Source: an uncultured Oscillospiraceae bacterium
GTDB taxonomy: Bacteria; Bacillota; Clostridia; Oscillospirales; Ruminococcaceae
Assembly (NCBI GenBank): GCA_934513685.1
Contig: CAKSWY010000002.1
Coordinates: 57,946-121,945, forward strand
Length of the DNA: 64,000 bases
Direction: 5' to 3'
Below are positions 8,626 to 17,396 of this stretch, piece after piece. A program made the translations under genes and the position numbers. The notes beneath the pieces are model-generated. The model did not search any database and was not told the origin of the DNA. It worked only from the letters and a program-made list of their open reading frames with translations. Numbering within the stretch: the first letter of the stretch is position 1; each line of letters begins with the position of its first letter.

Positions 8626-9600
8626 TCATTCCAATCGCTGCTCAAATTTCTGATAGGCCGCAAAGCGCTCGCCGATCAAATCCATCAGATAGCGCTTGTA
8701 CGGTGCTAGGGCGCTTTCCTTGTGCCAGATCAGCGCCAGGGTGCTGTTCTGCAGCCGGCCTTCAAAATCAATGGGATAGATGTGCAGACGGTTTTCCTGC
8801 CGCTGCCGTTTGTTGTTGTTCAAGGTGGTTCCGCAGATCTGGTGCGGAATGATACACCCGGCCATATCCGTCCGGGCCAGCGCATCCAGAACCTCCGTTC
8901 GGTTCGAAGCAAACACAGTGTGGAATTCCCGCCCCGTCTGTGCCGTGTACTCATCCATTACGCTGCGCAGGCGGCTGCCGACCGGATACGTTACAATCGG
9001 GACCTGCGCCAGCTGCTCCAGCGTAATGCCGTTTTGCTTATAATGGAAATCTGCCTCCCGTGCCCGGCTGCCAAGGCAGGCCTGCAGCAATCGGTCCGAA
9101 AGGATAAACAGATAGGTATCCTGCAAAAGCACCGAGGCATTCAGCTGCGGCCGGGGGCTGTACTGGGTCACAATGGCCATATCCAGAATACCCCGCTCCA
9201 CCTGATTTTGCAAGAGATTGGAGTAATCATACGCAACCTCCAGCTCCACGTGGGGGTATTTCTTCTTAAACGGCGGCACAATGCGGGGAACGATCTCCGT
9301 ATAGCGGGCCGAGGGCACCCCAAGCGTCACGCGGCCTTTGGCATCCGGCCCGCTGCCGTCCAGTTCGGCGGCAATCCCGTTCTCCAACGCCCGGATCTTT
9401 TTCAGGGTCTCCAGCAGCGCCTGCCCCTCTGCCGTGAGGGCAAAGCGCGGGCGATGCTCCACCAGCTTTACACCGTATTCCTCTTCCAAGCTGCGCACAT
9501 GGGCGCTGACGCACTGGTAAGAAACAAACAACTGCTGTGCCGCCCCGGAAAGGCTTCCGGCCTCGGCAACAGCCAGAAAGGTGGTAAAGCGCTGGTTCAT
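8626..9600 (-). CDS. LysR family transcriptional regulator
   Basis: A 324-aa LysR regulator. I chose the ATG at 9600 (MNQRFTTFLAVAEAG), which is preceded by GAGGGGGAGGG; the frame extends upstream but lacks family similarity there. The N-terminal winged helix (LSGAAQQLFVSYQCVSAHVRSLEEEYGVKLVEH) is followed by a LysR substrate-binding domain (VTLGVPSARYTEIVPRIVPPF; VAYDYSNLLQNQVERGILDMAIV). It is divergent from ilvD across a 394-bp spacer holding a 28-bp perfect palindrome. Control of ilvD is therefore the obvious hypothesis, with the effector unknown. Confidence 0.92.
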   Translation of the reverse strand: MNQRFTTFLAVAEAGSLSGAAQQLFVSYQCVSAHVRSLEEEYGVKLVEHRPRFALTAEGQALLETLKKIRALENGIAAELDGSGPDAKGRVTLGVPSARYTEIVPRIVPPFKKKYPHVELEVAYDYSNLLQNQVERGILDMAIVTQYSPRPQLNASVLLQDTYLFILSDRLLQACLGSRAREADFHYKQNGITLEQLAQVPIVTYPVGSRLRSVMDEYTAQTGREFHTVFASNRTEVLDALARTDMAGCIIPHQICGTTLNNNKRQRQENRLHIYPIDFEGRLQNSTLALIWHKESALAPYKRYLMDLIGERFAAYQKFEQRLE

Positions 9601-9625
9601 TTCGCCCTCCCCCTCTCTTTTCTCT

Positions 9626-9654
9626 ATCATGCCGCTTTTTGCACAAAATGTCAA
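9626..9654 (-). promoter_or_regulatory. Promoter of the LysR regulator gene
   Basis: On the minus strand, TTGACA (9654-9649), a 17-bp spacer and CATGAT (9631-9626), 26 bp before the ATG. Confidence 0.65.
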
Positions 9655-9789
9655 GGGAATTTCCGGCCCGTTTTCAACAGTTCTAACAAGAACCTTCCGG
9701 CCGGTTCTCGATTTTCTTCTCTTTAAACCGTGCTTTTTGTCAAGGTATCGCCGCTGTTTTCCCGCCGGATTTAAGGGCGTGCAGCCCCT

Positions 9790-9834
9790 TCAAATTCAAA
9801 AAATTTTTTGAATTTGATCAAAAAACGTTTTGAT
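9790..9834. promoter_or_regulatory. Nested AT-rich palindromes between lysR and ilvD, candidate operator
   Basis: Positions 9790-9817 form a perfect 28-bp palindrome centred on AAATTT (left half TCAAATTCAAAAAA). It overlaps TTTGATCAAA (9813-9822) and the interrupted palindrome ATCAAAA-N4-TTTTGAT (9817-9834). All lie 160-205 bp upstream of ilvD. Such dyads are typical binding sites for dimeric or tetrameric regulators, and the adjacent LysR protein is the natural candidate. The rest of the 394-bp spacer shows only the LysR promoter and a TACAAT near 9860. Confidence 0.6.
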
Positions 9835-9994
9835 TGTGTTTTTCGACTTCCTGCCTTACAATGACAGCAGATGAAGCGTTCCTCATCTGCCCGCACCGGG
9901 CAAATTTTCTTCGGTTTCAGGCGATTTCGGCGCGCGGCTTTCCCGTGTCGATGGAAGAAGCACCAGGCCCATAAAGCAAAAAGGAGTGTTCAAT

Positions 9995-11704
9995 ATGTCC
10001 GATCAGACTCATTCCAAGGATTCCATGCACTACAAAGATTGGCGCAGCGGAATGCTCACCAACGGCATTGAGCGTGCCGCCCACCGCGCCCTGCTGTACA
10101 GCACCGGCCTGGAGGAGCGAGACCTGCACAAGCCGCTCATCGCCATTGTAAACTCGTTTACGGAAATGGTGCCCGGGCACTTCCACCTGCGGGAGCTGGC
10201 CCAGTGTGTGGCGCAGGGCGTTTGGGAGGCCGGCGGCGTGCCGCGGGAGTTCTCCACCATCGCCATTTGCGACGGCATCTGCCAGGGGCACAAAGGCATG
10301 AGCTACCCCCTGCCCAGCCGGGAACTGATCGCCGACTCGGTGGAATATATGATCGAAGCCCATCGGTTTGACGCCATGGTGATGCTGCCCGGCTGTGACA
10401 AGATCGTTCCCGGTATGCTGATGGGGGCCATGCGGTGCAACATTCCTGCCATTGTGGTGCCCGGCGGTCCGATGCTGCCCGGCTCCTGCAAAGATCACCC
10501 GGTGATGACCCTGACGGATATGCGGGAGCTGATTGGCCAGACCCAGACCGGGAAAATGACCGTGGAGGACCTGATGGCCGCCGAGCAGACCGCCCTGCCC
10601 GGCGTGGGCACCTGTAGTATGCTGGGCACCGCCAACACCATGAGCTGCCTGGCGGAAGTTCTGGGCATGAGCCTTCCCGGTTGCGGCCTGGCCCACGCGG
10701 TCAGCGCCAAAAAGCGCCGCATCGCCAAGCAGAGCGGCTACCGGGTGGTGGAAATGCTGAAGGAGGGCCTGACCCCCCGCAAGATCATGACCCGCGACGC
10801 CCTGCGCAACGCCATTATCGTGAGCATGGCCATGGGCGCCTCCACCAACAGCACCCTGCACCTGCCCGCCATTGCCCACGAAGCCGGCATTGACCTTTCG
10901 CTGAAGGATTTTGACGAGCTGAGCCGTAAGGTGCCCTATCTGTGCAACATCAAGCCCAGCGGCAGTCATCCCCTCTCGGATCTGGAAGCCGTGGGCGGCG
11001 TGCCCGCCGTGATGAAAACGGTGGAGCCGCTGCTGGAGGGCAGCGCCCTGACCTGCACCGGCAAAACCGTGGCCGAAAACCTGAAGGATGTCACCGTTCA
11101 GGAAAACGATGTGATCTTCTCGCTGGCCCATCCCAAAAAGCCCGAGGGCGGTTTGGCCGTGCTGCACGGCAGCCTGGCGCCGGACGGTGCCGTGGTCAAG
11201 CAGGCCGGTGTGAAGCCCAGCATGCACCGCTTTGAGGGCAGGGCCAAGGTGTTCACCAGCATGGAGGACGCCTGCGAGGCGGTTTCCGGCGGGCAGATCA
11301 CCCCGGGCACGGTCATCGTCATCCGGTACGAAGGCCCCAAGGGCGGCCCCGGTATGCGGGAAATGCACATGGTTACCAGCCTGATCGTGGGCCGCGGTAT
11401 GGATGAAATGTGCGCGCTGGTCACGGATGGCCGCTTCTCCGGCTCCACCCGCGGCCCGGCCATTGGACATGTCAGCCCGGAAGCTGCCGCCGGCGGTCCC
11501 ATTGCCATTGTGCAGGACGGCGACCCCATCCTCATCGACATCCCCAACCGTCGGCTGGATCTTCTGATCCCGCAGGAAGAAATTGATTGTCGGCTCACCC
11601 AGTGGAAGCCGCTGCGCAAGCCCCGCACCCCCGCGCTGGATCGGTATGCCTCTCTGGTAAGCAGTGCCGACAAGGGTGCCATTCTCCGCGCACCGCAGGA
11701 ATAA
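9995..11704 (+). CDS. ilvD: Dihydroxy-acid dehydratase
   Basis: Iron-sulphur enzyme of the IlvD/Edd family (569 aa). It dehydrates 2,3-dihydroxy-3-methylbutanoate and its homologue in valine, leucine and isoleucine synthesis. The start is ATG 9995, with AAGGAG 9 bp upstream; a GTG 9 nt earlier is less likely. Motifs include VNSFTEMVPGHFHL, ICDGICQGHKGMSYPLPSRELIADSVEYM, PGCDKIVPGML, GTCSMLGTANTMSCL, and DGRFSGSTRGPAIGHVSPEAA near the C-terminus. Cysteines in GCDK and GTCS are the expected cluster ligands. The remaining ilv genes are not in the window, and sugar-acid dehydratases share this fold, so the substrate is probable rather than certain. Confidence 0.88.
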   Translation: MSDQTHSKDSMHYKDWRSGMLTNGIERAAHRALLYSTGLEERDLHKPLIAIVNSFTEMVPGHFHLRELAQCVAQGVWEAGGVPREFSTIAICDGICQGHKGMSYPLPSRELIADSVEYMIEAHRFDAMVMLPGCDKIVPGMLMGAMRCNIPAIVVPGGPMLPGSCKDHPVMTLTDMRELIGQTQTGKMTVEDLMAAEQTALPGVGTCSMLGTANTMSCLAEVLGMSLPGCGLAHAVSAKKRRIAKQSGYRVVEMLKEGLTPRKIMTRDALRNAIIVSMAMGASTNSTLHLPAIAHEAGIDLSLKDFDELSRKVPYLCNIKPSGSHPLSDLEAVGGVPAVMKTVEPLLEGSALTCTGKTVAENLKDVTVQENDVIFSLAHPKKPEGGLAVLHGSLAPDGAVVKQAGVKPSMHRFEGRAKVFTSMEDACEAVSGGQITPGTVIVIRYEGPKGGPGMREMHMVTSLIVGRGMDEMCALVTDGRFSGSTRGPAIGHVSPEAAAGGPIAIVQDGDPILIDIPNRRLDLLIPQEEIDCRLTQWKPLRKPRTPALDRYASLVSSADKGAILRAPQE

Positions 11705-11755
11705 GCGGCCGCCACTCGCTCTGCCTTTCTCTTGCTTTTCCAGATAGAACAGCAC

Positions 11756-11806
11756 AAAAGTGCCCGGAATTCGGCCTATAAGCCGACATTCCGGGCACTT
11801 TTGCTT
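11756..11806. terminator. Bidirectional terminator between ilvD and the acyltransferase gene
   Basis: AAAAGTGCCCGGAAT (11756-11770) pairs perfectly with ATTCCGGGCACTTTT (11788-11802); an inner TCGGC/GCCGA extends the stem. It lies between convergent genes. Confidence 0.9.
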
Positions 11807-11830
11807 TTATTTATGCTTTGTTTTAAGGGT

Positions 11831-12865
11831 TCAGGCCGCACCGTCTCTGCGGCCGGGGTCCAGAATCCGGGCAAGCACTGCGCGCACCGGCCATGCCGCG
11901 GCGCGCAGCAGAACCGCCAGAACGCAGCACAGCGGTGCATACAGTACAAAGCCGAGCACCGGGCCGATGGCAAACCGTGCCATCACCCGCAGCCAGACCA
12001 GAATCAAAAACACATGATGCACCAGAAAAATCCCATAGCTTTCCCCCGCCAGCCGGTGCAGCCCCGCGCCGGCTTTGGCCGGCAGCCGCTGCCCCAGCCA
12101 GAGCAGCCCGCTGAACAGCAGCACCGAGGTCACCGGCCCCAGCCAGGGGGCCGCGCTGCCCTGCCACAACAGCAGCACCAAGGTCCAGATTCCCAGGTCG
12201 GCTCCCAGCCAGCCCCAGGTCTGCACCGTCCTGTTTTTCCACCCCCGGGCAAGGGCCATGCCCGCGCAGAACACCGGCAGACTGCCCAACATCGTGTGGC
12301 GGGCATTCCAGCCTGCCGGGCAGGCCAACGGCCAGAAGGCCCACAGGCAAACGCACACCGCCGCCAGCAGCTTGCGCCCCCTCGGGCGGCGCATCAGCCA
12401 GGCCAGCAGCGGGAACACTCCATACAGCAGGATCAGGCAGCCCAGAAACCACTCGCCGATTTTATAAAAGGTAAGGGTCCATTGAGAGAGGTAACCGTCC
12501 AGCCCCAAAACCGAAAAGAGCAGCCGCCACCGGGGAATTTCGCGGTTGTTCCCGTGCAGGATCTCCCCGTAGAAAAACAACGCAAAGAACCCCGTCCAGA
12601 ACATGGGGTAGATGGCCAGCGCCCGCTTTTTTGCATAGGCCGAAAGCCTTCCGCCCTCGCCCCACCCGAGCCACAGAGAAAACCCGGACGTGAGGAAGAA
12701 CAGATCGCAGGCAATTTCGATCCACCGGGCAAACTGCGGCGCAGCAGCAAAGGAAGGGGAAGAAAAGCCCGCTGTCAGCCGCTCCACCCCGAAGTGATAC
12801 AGCAAAATCAGCAGTGCCGAAAGGCATTTGCACAGATCCAGCCCCTTTATGATTTCTCGTTTCAT
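11831..12865 (-). CDS. Acyltransferase family 3 membrane protein
   Basis: A 344-aa polytopic protein of the acyltransferase-3 family, which O-acylates exported sugars, peptidoglycan or lipids. The start is the ATG at 12865 (MKREIIKGLDLCKCLSALLIL), preceded by GGAAAGGAG. The N-terminal signature LLILLYHFGVE carries the catalytic-type histidine at the end of TM1. FFLTSGFSLWLGWGEGG, RALAIYPMFWTGFF and SYGIFLVHHVFLI follow, with about ten membrane segments. Its neighbours give no hint of substrate. Confidence 0.88.
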   Translation of the reverse strand: MKREIIKGLDLCKCLSALLILLYHFGVERLTAGFSSPSFAAAPQFARWIEIACDLFFLTSGFSLWLGWGEGGRLSAYAKKRALAIYPMFWTGFFALFFYGEILHGNNREIPRWRLLFSVLGLDGYLSQWTLTFYKIGEWFLGCLILLYGVFPLLAWLMRRPRGRKLLAAVCVCLWAFWPLACPAGWNARHTMLGSLPVFCAGMALARGWKNRTVQTWGWLGADLGIWTLVLLLWQGSAAPWLGPVTSVLLFSGLLWLGQRLPAKAGAGLHRLAGESYGIFLVHHVFLILVWLRVMARFAIGPVLGFVLYAPLCCVLAVLLRAAAWPVRAVLARILDPGRRDGAA

Positions 12866-13061
12866 CGCTGCTGCCAGCTCCTTTCCTACGCCTTCCCGGC
12901 AAAATCTGTTCTTTTCTATCCTACCAAATCTACCCGCAATTGTCACGGGGATTTGCGCGAACTGCCTGTAATTTTTTTGCCGGTCGTTTTCTACGGCGCT
13001 CCACCTGTTTATCATTTTCGCATTTTAAATGCAAAATCGCTGCAAAAAGGCGAAGATTTCG

Positions 13062-13090
13062 TTGACAAGTTCCCGTTATTTCATTAAAAT
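13062..13090 (+). promoter_or_regulatory. Strong promoter upstream of mgtE
   Basis: TTGACA (13062-13067), a 17-bp spacer and TAAAAT (13085-13090). It would give a leader of about 290 nt before mgtE. That leader holds a good GGAGG ribosome site and an ATG at 13147 opening a 35-codon frame, plus the small frame at 13203-13388. No M-box-like conservation was recognised. Confidence 0.75.
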
Positions 13091-13202
13091 AACCAGTGCG
13101 GGAATGGTAATTTTCATTCTTCCCGCAGGAAATGGAGGTGTGCTTTATGGACGATCACAGTCGAAGTCGCAGCGATGGGCAGGCAGACGCCCCGGACGGA
13201 TT

Positions 13203-13388
13203 ATGCGGCGCGGCGGGTCCAAAAGCACCCGGCGTTTTCTGCATTGTTTTCTGAGTTTGCTGGTTCTGCTCATCGCACCGATGTATCTGTGGTCGGCAAT
13301 TTGCCGGTTGTGGAACAGGGGTGCTTTTTTTGCGCCCTTTTTCCGAACATACCCTGATTTTTCAGGGAAAGCGAGGTGCGAATTATGA
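13203..13388 (+). CDS. Possible small membrane protein coupled to mgtE
   Basis: A 61-aa frame with one clear hydrophobic helix (FLHCFLSLLVLLIAPMYLWSAI) flanked by basic residues. Its stop overlaps the mgtE start as ATGA, the classical coupling arrangement. Its own ATG lacks a good ribosome site. The well-placed GGAGG (13134-13138) serves an ATG at 13147 in another frame that stops after 35 codons. Either that upstream frame is a leader peptide or a frameshift has split one small gene. Coding status is uncertain. Confidence 0.35.
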   Translation: MRRGGSKSTRRFLHCFLSLLVLLIAPMYLWSAICRLWNRGAFFAPFFRTYPDFSGKARCEL

Positions 13389-14779
13389 ACGAAGAAATGG
13401 TAAAATCCGCTTCTTTTACCGATGAAGTGGTGCGCCTTGCGCGCAGCGGTACGTCCGGCGCGCAGTTGGCTCAGCAGTTGGACGATTATCATGAAAAAGA
13501 CATTGCCGCCGCCCTGGAGCAACTGGATCAGCAGCATCGGCTGCTGGTTTATCACGCCCTGGGGGCCGAGCGCCTGTCGGAGGTATTTGCCTACCTGAAC
13601 GATGCGGGCAAGTACCTGCGGGAGCTGCCGGTGAAAAGCGCCGCTTCCATCCTGCAGGAAATGGATGCGGACGACGCGGTGGATGCACTGGAAACCGTTC
13701 CGCCGGAGACCCGGAAGGCCCTGCTGGAACAGATGGACAGCGAGGCCAAGGCGGATGTGCGCTTGATCTGCTCTTACGATGAGGACGAGATCGGCAGCCA
13801 AATGACGACGAACTTCATCCTCATCGACCGCCAGCTGACGGTGAAGCAGGCCATGCGTGCCCTGATTGCCCAGGCGGAGGAAAACGACAACATCTCCACC
13901 ATTTATGTAAGCGGCGAGAACGGGGTGTTCTGCGGCGCCATTGATCTGAAAGACCTGATCATTGCCCGGGAAGGCACCAGCCTGGAAACGCTTATCAGTA
14001 CCTCCTACCCCTACGTCGGCGCCCACGAGCGCATTGAGGACTGCATTGAGCGCCTGAAGGAATACGCCGAGGACTCCATCCCCGTGCTGAATGAGAAAAA
14101 GCGCCTCATCGGCATCATCACCGCACAGGACATTGTGGAGGTCGTGGACGATGAGATGGGCGACGATTACGCCAAGTTGGGCGGCTTGACGGCCGAAGAG
14201 GACCTGAACGAGAGCCTTCTGGTCAGCGTGAAAAAGCGCCTCCCCTGGCTGATCATTCTGCTGTTCCTGGGCATGGTGGTTTCCACCGTTGTGGGCCTGT
14301 TTGAGGGCGTTGTTGCTCAAATTGCCCTGCTGGTGTGCTTCCAGTCGCTGATTCTGGACATGGCTGGCAACGTGGGCACCCAGTCACTGGCGGTCACCAT
14401 TCGTGTTCTGATGGACGAAAGCCTCACCGCCCGCCAGAAGCTGGAGCTGGTCTGGAAAGAAATGCGTATTGGCCTGTGCAACGGCGGCCTGCTGGGTGTG
14501 CTGGCGCTGCTGTTCATCGGCCTGTATGTGTGGCTGTTCAAGGGCAAAACCATCCACTATGCGTTCTGCCTCTCCGGCTGCGTGGGCGTGTCGCTGCTGC
14601 TGTCCATGGTGATTTCCAGCTTTGTAGGCACCGCCATTCCCATGTTCTTCAAGAAGATCAAGGTGGACCCCGCCGTGGCTTCCGGCCCGCTCATCACCAC
14701 TGTGAACGACCTGGTGGCGGTGGTCACCTATTACAGCCTGTCCTGGCTGATGCTGGTGGAGATCTTTCACCTGGCCTGA
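13385..14779 (+). CDS. mgtE: Magnesium transporter MgtE
   Basis: A 464-aa MgtE-type Mg2+ channel in the cytoplasmic membrane. The start is ATG 13385 (MNEEMVKSASF). The N-terminal MgtE-N superhelix (residues about 30-130, with LEQLDQQHRLLVYHAL and MDADDAVDALE) is followed by two CBS domains (about 135-260) that sense cytosolic Mg2+. Five membrane helices occupy about 285-464, including VCFQSLILDMAGNVGTQSLAVTIR, the pore region. ISSFVGTAIPMFFKKIKVDPAVASGP and TTVNDLVAVVTYYSL are highly conserved. A strong promoter and a long leader precede it; the leader may be regulatory. Confidence 0.96.
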   Translation: MNEEMVKSASFTDEVVRLARSGTSGAQLAQQLDDYHEKDIAAALEQLDQQHRLLVYHALGAERLSEVFAYLNDAGKYLRELPVKSAASILQEMDADDAVDALETVPPETRKALLEQMDSEAKADVRLICSYDEDEIGSQMTTNFILIDRQLTVKQAMRALIAQAEENDNISTIYVSGENGVFCGAIDLKDLIIAREGTSLETLISTSYPYVGAHERIEDCIERLKEYAEDSIPVLNEKKRLIGIITAQDIVEVVDDEMGDDYAKLGGLTAEEDLNESLLVSVKKRLPWLIILLFLGMVVSTVVGLFEGVVAQIALLVCFQSLILDMAGNVGTQSLAVTIRVLMDESLTARQKLELVWKEMRIGLCNGGLLGVLALLFIGLYVWLFKGKTIHYAFCLSGCVGVSLLLSMVISSFVGTAIPMFFKKIKVDPAVASGPLITTVNDLVAVVTYYSLSWLMLVEIFHLA

Positions 14780-14835
14780 GCTACCCGGGCCTGAATGCTT
14801 TTCTTTATAAACAAGCGATCAAAAAGCGAATTTCT

Positions 14836-14881
14836 GCAATACCTTACGTTTCCTATGTAAAACGCAAGGCATTGCTTTTTC
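14836..14881. terminator. Terminator after mgtE
   Basis: An imperfect stem running from GCAATACCTTACGTTT (14836-14851) to AAACGCAAGGCATTGC (14860-14875) followed by TTTTTT. It is placed between mgtE and the convergent DUF6323-like gene. Confidence 0.75.
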
Positions 14882-14894
14882 GTTTCCGGGCTGT

Positions 14895-15659
14895 TCATTG
14901 CTCCATGCACACCGCCAGATGCCCAAGGCCCTCCTCGCTGGTCACCGCAAGCTGCTGCACAAAGCCATGCCGTTCCGGCGCAAGATAGCGGCACACCGCC
15001 TTCGAGTGGGGGCAGCGCCCGGCGGTCATCTGCTGCAAAAGCAGCGCCAGCTTCGCCTCCTGCTGTGCCGGGGTGGTGGTCGTTCTCCAAACCGCCAGGC
15101 ACGCCGCGCTTGGGGCAGTTCGGTCTCCCAGAATCTCCTGCCGCAGTGCCGTGACCATCACGCAGCGCAGCAGCACCCCGCTCAGATTGTAAAACTGCCG
15201 CCGGTAATCCGGGTCAAATCGAAGCAGGGTGCGCACTGCCAGAGACTCCGGGAACAACTGCAGAAACTCCTGCGCCAGTTCTTCCAGCCGTTCAAAATCG
15301 CCGCCGCATATCCCCTCAAAGCGGGTGCTCAAGGATTCCAGAATTTGCTCATCCGTCACCCGTTCACCGGCCTGAGCGCGGCAGTGATAAAACAGCGCAG
15401 CCAGCCGCTCCAGGCTTTCCGCGTAGGTCTGCCGGTCCAGATAGGCACTTTGCTCAAACCGCTTTGCCAGCTGCGGCAGAATTCCCTCGCCCCATTCCGC
15501 AAGGCCCTCCCGGTGCAGGGCCTCCCGCCGGGTTTCCAGCAGCTGAAGGGCCTGCGCCCCGGTCAGCGTCAGATCCGCTTCCTCTTCCGGCTGTGCCAGA
15601 AGCTCGTTCAGGCATTGCTGCTCATTCGCCTGCATCATCCATTCGTTTATCCCGTTCAT
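14895..15659 (-). CDS. DUF6323-like hypothetical protein
   Basis: A 254-aa soluble, mostly helical protein of unknown function. The segment ETRREALHREGLAEWGEGIL, then FEQSAYLDRQTYAESLERLAALFYHCRAQ and LSTRFEGICGGDFERLEEL, fits my memory of DUF6323 proteins of Clostridia (GRxEFGxGIL followed by a YxETLxxLxxxFYxxKNE pattern). The C-terminal third has two cysteines (CPHSKAVC) that could bind metal. It appears monocistronic, with its start at 15659 and a short purine-rich stretch upstream. No function is claimed. Confidence 0.75.
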   Translation of the reverse strand: MNGINEWMMQANEQQCLNELLAQPEEEADLTLTGAQALQLLETRREALHREGLAEWGEGILPQLAKRFEQSAYLDRQTYAESLERLAALFYHCRAQAGERVTDEQILESLSTRFEGICGGDFERLEELAQEFLQLFPESLAVRTLLRFDPDYRRQFYNLSGVLLRCVMVTALRQEILGDRTAPSAACLAVWRTTTTPAQQEAKLALLLQQMTAGRCPHSKAVCRYLAPERHGFVQQLAVTSEEGLGHLAVCMEQ

Positions 15660-15818
15660 TGCTGCACCTCCGCCTGTTTTTTGGTCTGCTCAGGATAGCA
15701 CAGAAGCGTCGGGAAGAACAGGCTTGAAATCCCGCCCAAAGTGTGATAATGCAGCCGGAAAACTTCACACATTCTTAAGGCATTCTGCCCGATGCAGGCC
15801 AAACTTTAAAAGATACGA

Positions 15819-15847
15819 TTGAACCCGCTTTACAATTCCGCTATAAT
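15819..15847 (+). promoter_or_regulatory. Promoter of the sodium-dependent transporter gene
   Basis: TTGAAC (15819-15824), a 17-bp spacer and TATAAT (15842-15847), about 80 bp before the ATG. Confidence 0.8.
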
Positions 15848-15927
15848 AAAAAAGCGGCCCCGATTGGAAATATTTTGCCGCACCACAGCCCGCCAAGCAT
15901 TCGCGGCTGTAAAAAATAGGAGAAAAC

Positions 15928-17310
15928 ATGAAATCAAACGAATCTAGAAGCACCTTTTCCGGCAAACTCGGCTTTGTGCTGTCCGCTGCCGGTGCCTCCG
16001 TCGGGTTGGGCAACATCTGGCGGTTCCCGTATCTGGCCGCCAAGTACGGCGGCGGTATTTTTCTGCTCATTTACATCCTGCTGGCGCTCACCTTCGGCTA
16101 TTCTATGATCGTGGCGGAAACCGCTCTGGGCCGCATGACCGGCAAAAGCCCCGTGGGCGCGTTCGCGTTTTTTGCAAAGCCCGGCAAGCGAACCGGGCCG
16201 CTGCGCTTCGGCGGCTGGATCAACGCCGTTATCCCCATCCTGATCGTCCCCTATTACTCGGTCATCGGCGGCTGGGTCGTCAAATACCTGTGCGAGTACC
16301 TGCTGGGCCACAGCCATGCGCTGGCCAGCGATGGCTACTTCTCCGGCTTCATTTCGGACGGTGCTTCCACCGAGCTGGCCTTTCTTGCGTTTGCACTGCT
16401 GACGCTGGGCATTATTTTTGCCGGTGTGGAGAACGGCGTGGAGCGTTTTTCCAAAGTGACCATGCCGGTGCTGGTGGTGCTCTCCGTCATCATCACCATT
16501 TATTCCGTGACCCGCCCGGGGGCCATGGCCGGTGTCAAATACTTTCTGGTTCCCAACCCGGAGAATTTCTCCTGGATGACGGTCGTTTCCGCCATGGGGC
16601 AGATGTTCTACTCCCTGTCCATCGCCATGGGTATTCTGATCACCTTTGGCTCCTACATGAAGCGGGACATTGCCATTGAAGATTCCACCCAGAACGTGGA
16701 GTTCTTTGACACCCTCATCGCCATGATGGCCGGCCTGATGATCATTCCCGCTGTGTTTGCGTTCTCCGGCGGCGACTCTGCCTCGCTGAATGCTGGGCCG
16801 TCTCTGATGTTCATCACCCTGCCCAAGGTGTTTGACAGCATGGGCTTCGGCTCTGCGGTGGGCGTGCTGTTCTTTTTGCTGGTGCTGTTTGCCGCGGTAA
16901 CCAGCTCCATCGCCTTGACGGAGAGCGCGGTTTCCACCTTCCAGGATGAATTGGGCTGGAGCCGCAAAACGTCCACCTGCCTGATGGCCGTCATTCTGGT
17001 TGCGCTGGGCACGCTCTCTTCGCTGGGGTATGGCCCGCTCTCCGGTGTAACGATTCTCGGAATGCAGTTTTTGGACTTTTTCGATTTCCTGACCAACTCG
17101 GTCATGATGCCCATCGCCGCCATTGCCATCTGCCTGCTGGTCTCCCGCGTTGTGGGGGTAAAGGCCATTGAGGCCGAGGTGCTGCACGGCGAGGGCACCT
17201 TCCGCCGCAAAACGGTGTTCACCTTCATGATCCGCTACCTGTGCCCCATTTTCGCCGCCATCATTCTGGCCAGCTCCGTCGCCAATGCGTTCGGCTGGAT
17301 CAGTATGTGA
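15928..17310 (+). CDS. Sodium-dependent amino-acid transporter (NSS/SNF family)
   Basis: A 460-aa Na+-coupled symporter of the neurotransmitter:sodium symporter family; bacterial members (MhsT, TnaT, LeuT-like) import hydrophobic or aromatic amino acids. TM1 carries the family signature (GFVLSAAGASVGLGNIWRFPYLAAKYGGGIF), with the unwound G-N-I-W-R-F-P-Y region that forms the Na+ and substrate sites. About 11 membrane helices are visible, the number usual for MhsT-type proteins. The start ATG at 15928 has GGAG upstream. It is a single gene with its own promoter and terminator; the substrate cannot be read from sequence. Confidence 0.94.
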   Translation: MKSNESRSTFSGKLGFVLSAAGASVGLGNIWRFPYLAAKYGGGIFLLIYILLALTFGYSMIVAETALGRMTGKSPVGAFAFFAKPGKRTGPLRFGGWINAVIPILIVPYYSVIGGWVVKYLCEYLLGHSHALASDGYFSGFISDGASTELAFLAFALLTLGIIFAGVENGVERFSKVTMPVLVVLSVIITIYSVTRPGAMAGVKYFLVPNPENFSWMTVVSAMGQMFYSLSIAMGILITFGSYMKRDIAIEDSTQNVEFFDTLIAMMAGLMIIPAVFAFSGGDSASLNAGPSLMFITLPKVFDSMGFGSAVGVLFFLLVLFAAVTSSIALTESAVSTFQDELGWSRKTSTCLMAVILVALGTLSSLGYGPLSGVTILGMQFLDFFDFLTNSVMMPIAAIAICLLVSRVVGVKAIEAEVLHGEGTFRRKTVFTFMIRYLCPIFAAIILASSVANAFGWISM

Positions 17311-17327
17311 TTTCACCTGACCAATAA

Positions 17328-17372
17328 AAAAAGGCGCTGCCCTGCGATGCAAATCGCGGGCAGCGCTTTTTC
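17328..17372. terminator. Terminator after the NSS transporter
   Basis: GCGCTGCC (17334-17341) pairs with GGCAGCGC (17359-17366), extended by TGCGAT/ATCGCG, with an A-run before and TTTTT after. It lies between convergent genes. Confidence 0.88.
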
Positions 17373-17396
17373 GTCTCTGCGGCCGGGGCCTTTCGT

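Noticed and set aside
13091..13384. M-box magnesium riboswitch before mgtE
   Set aside because: The conserved M-box core was not recognised; the region reads better as short open frames.
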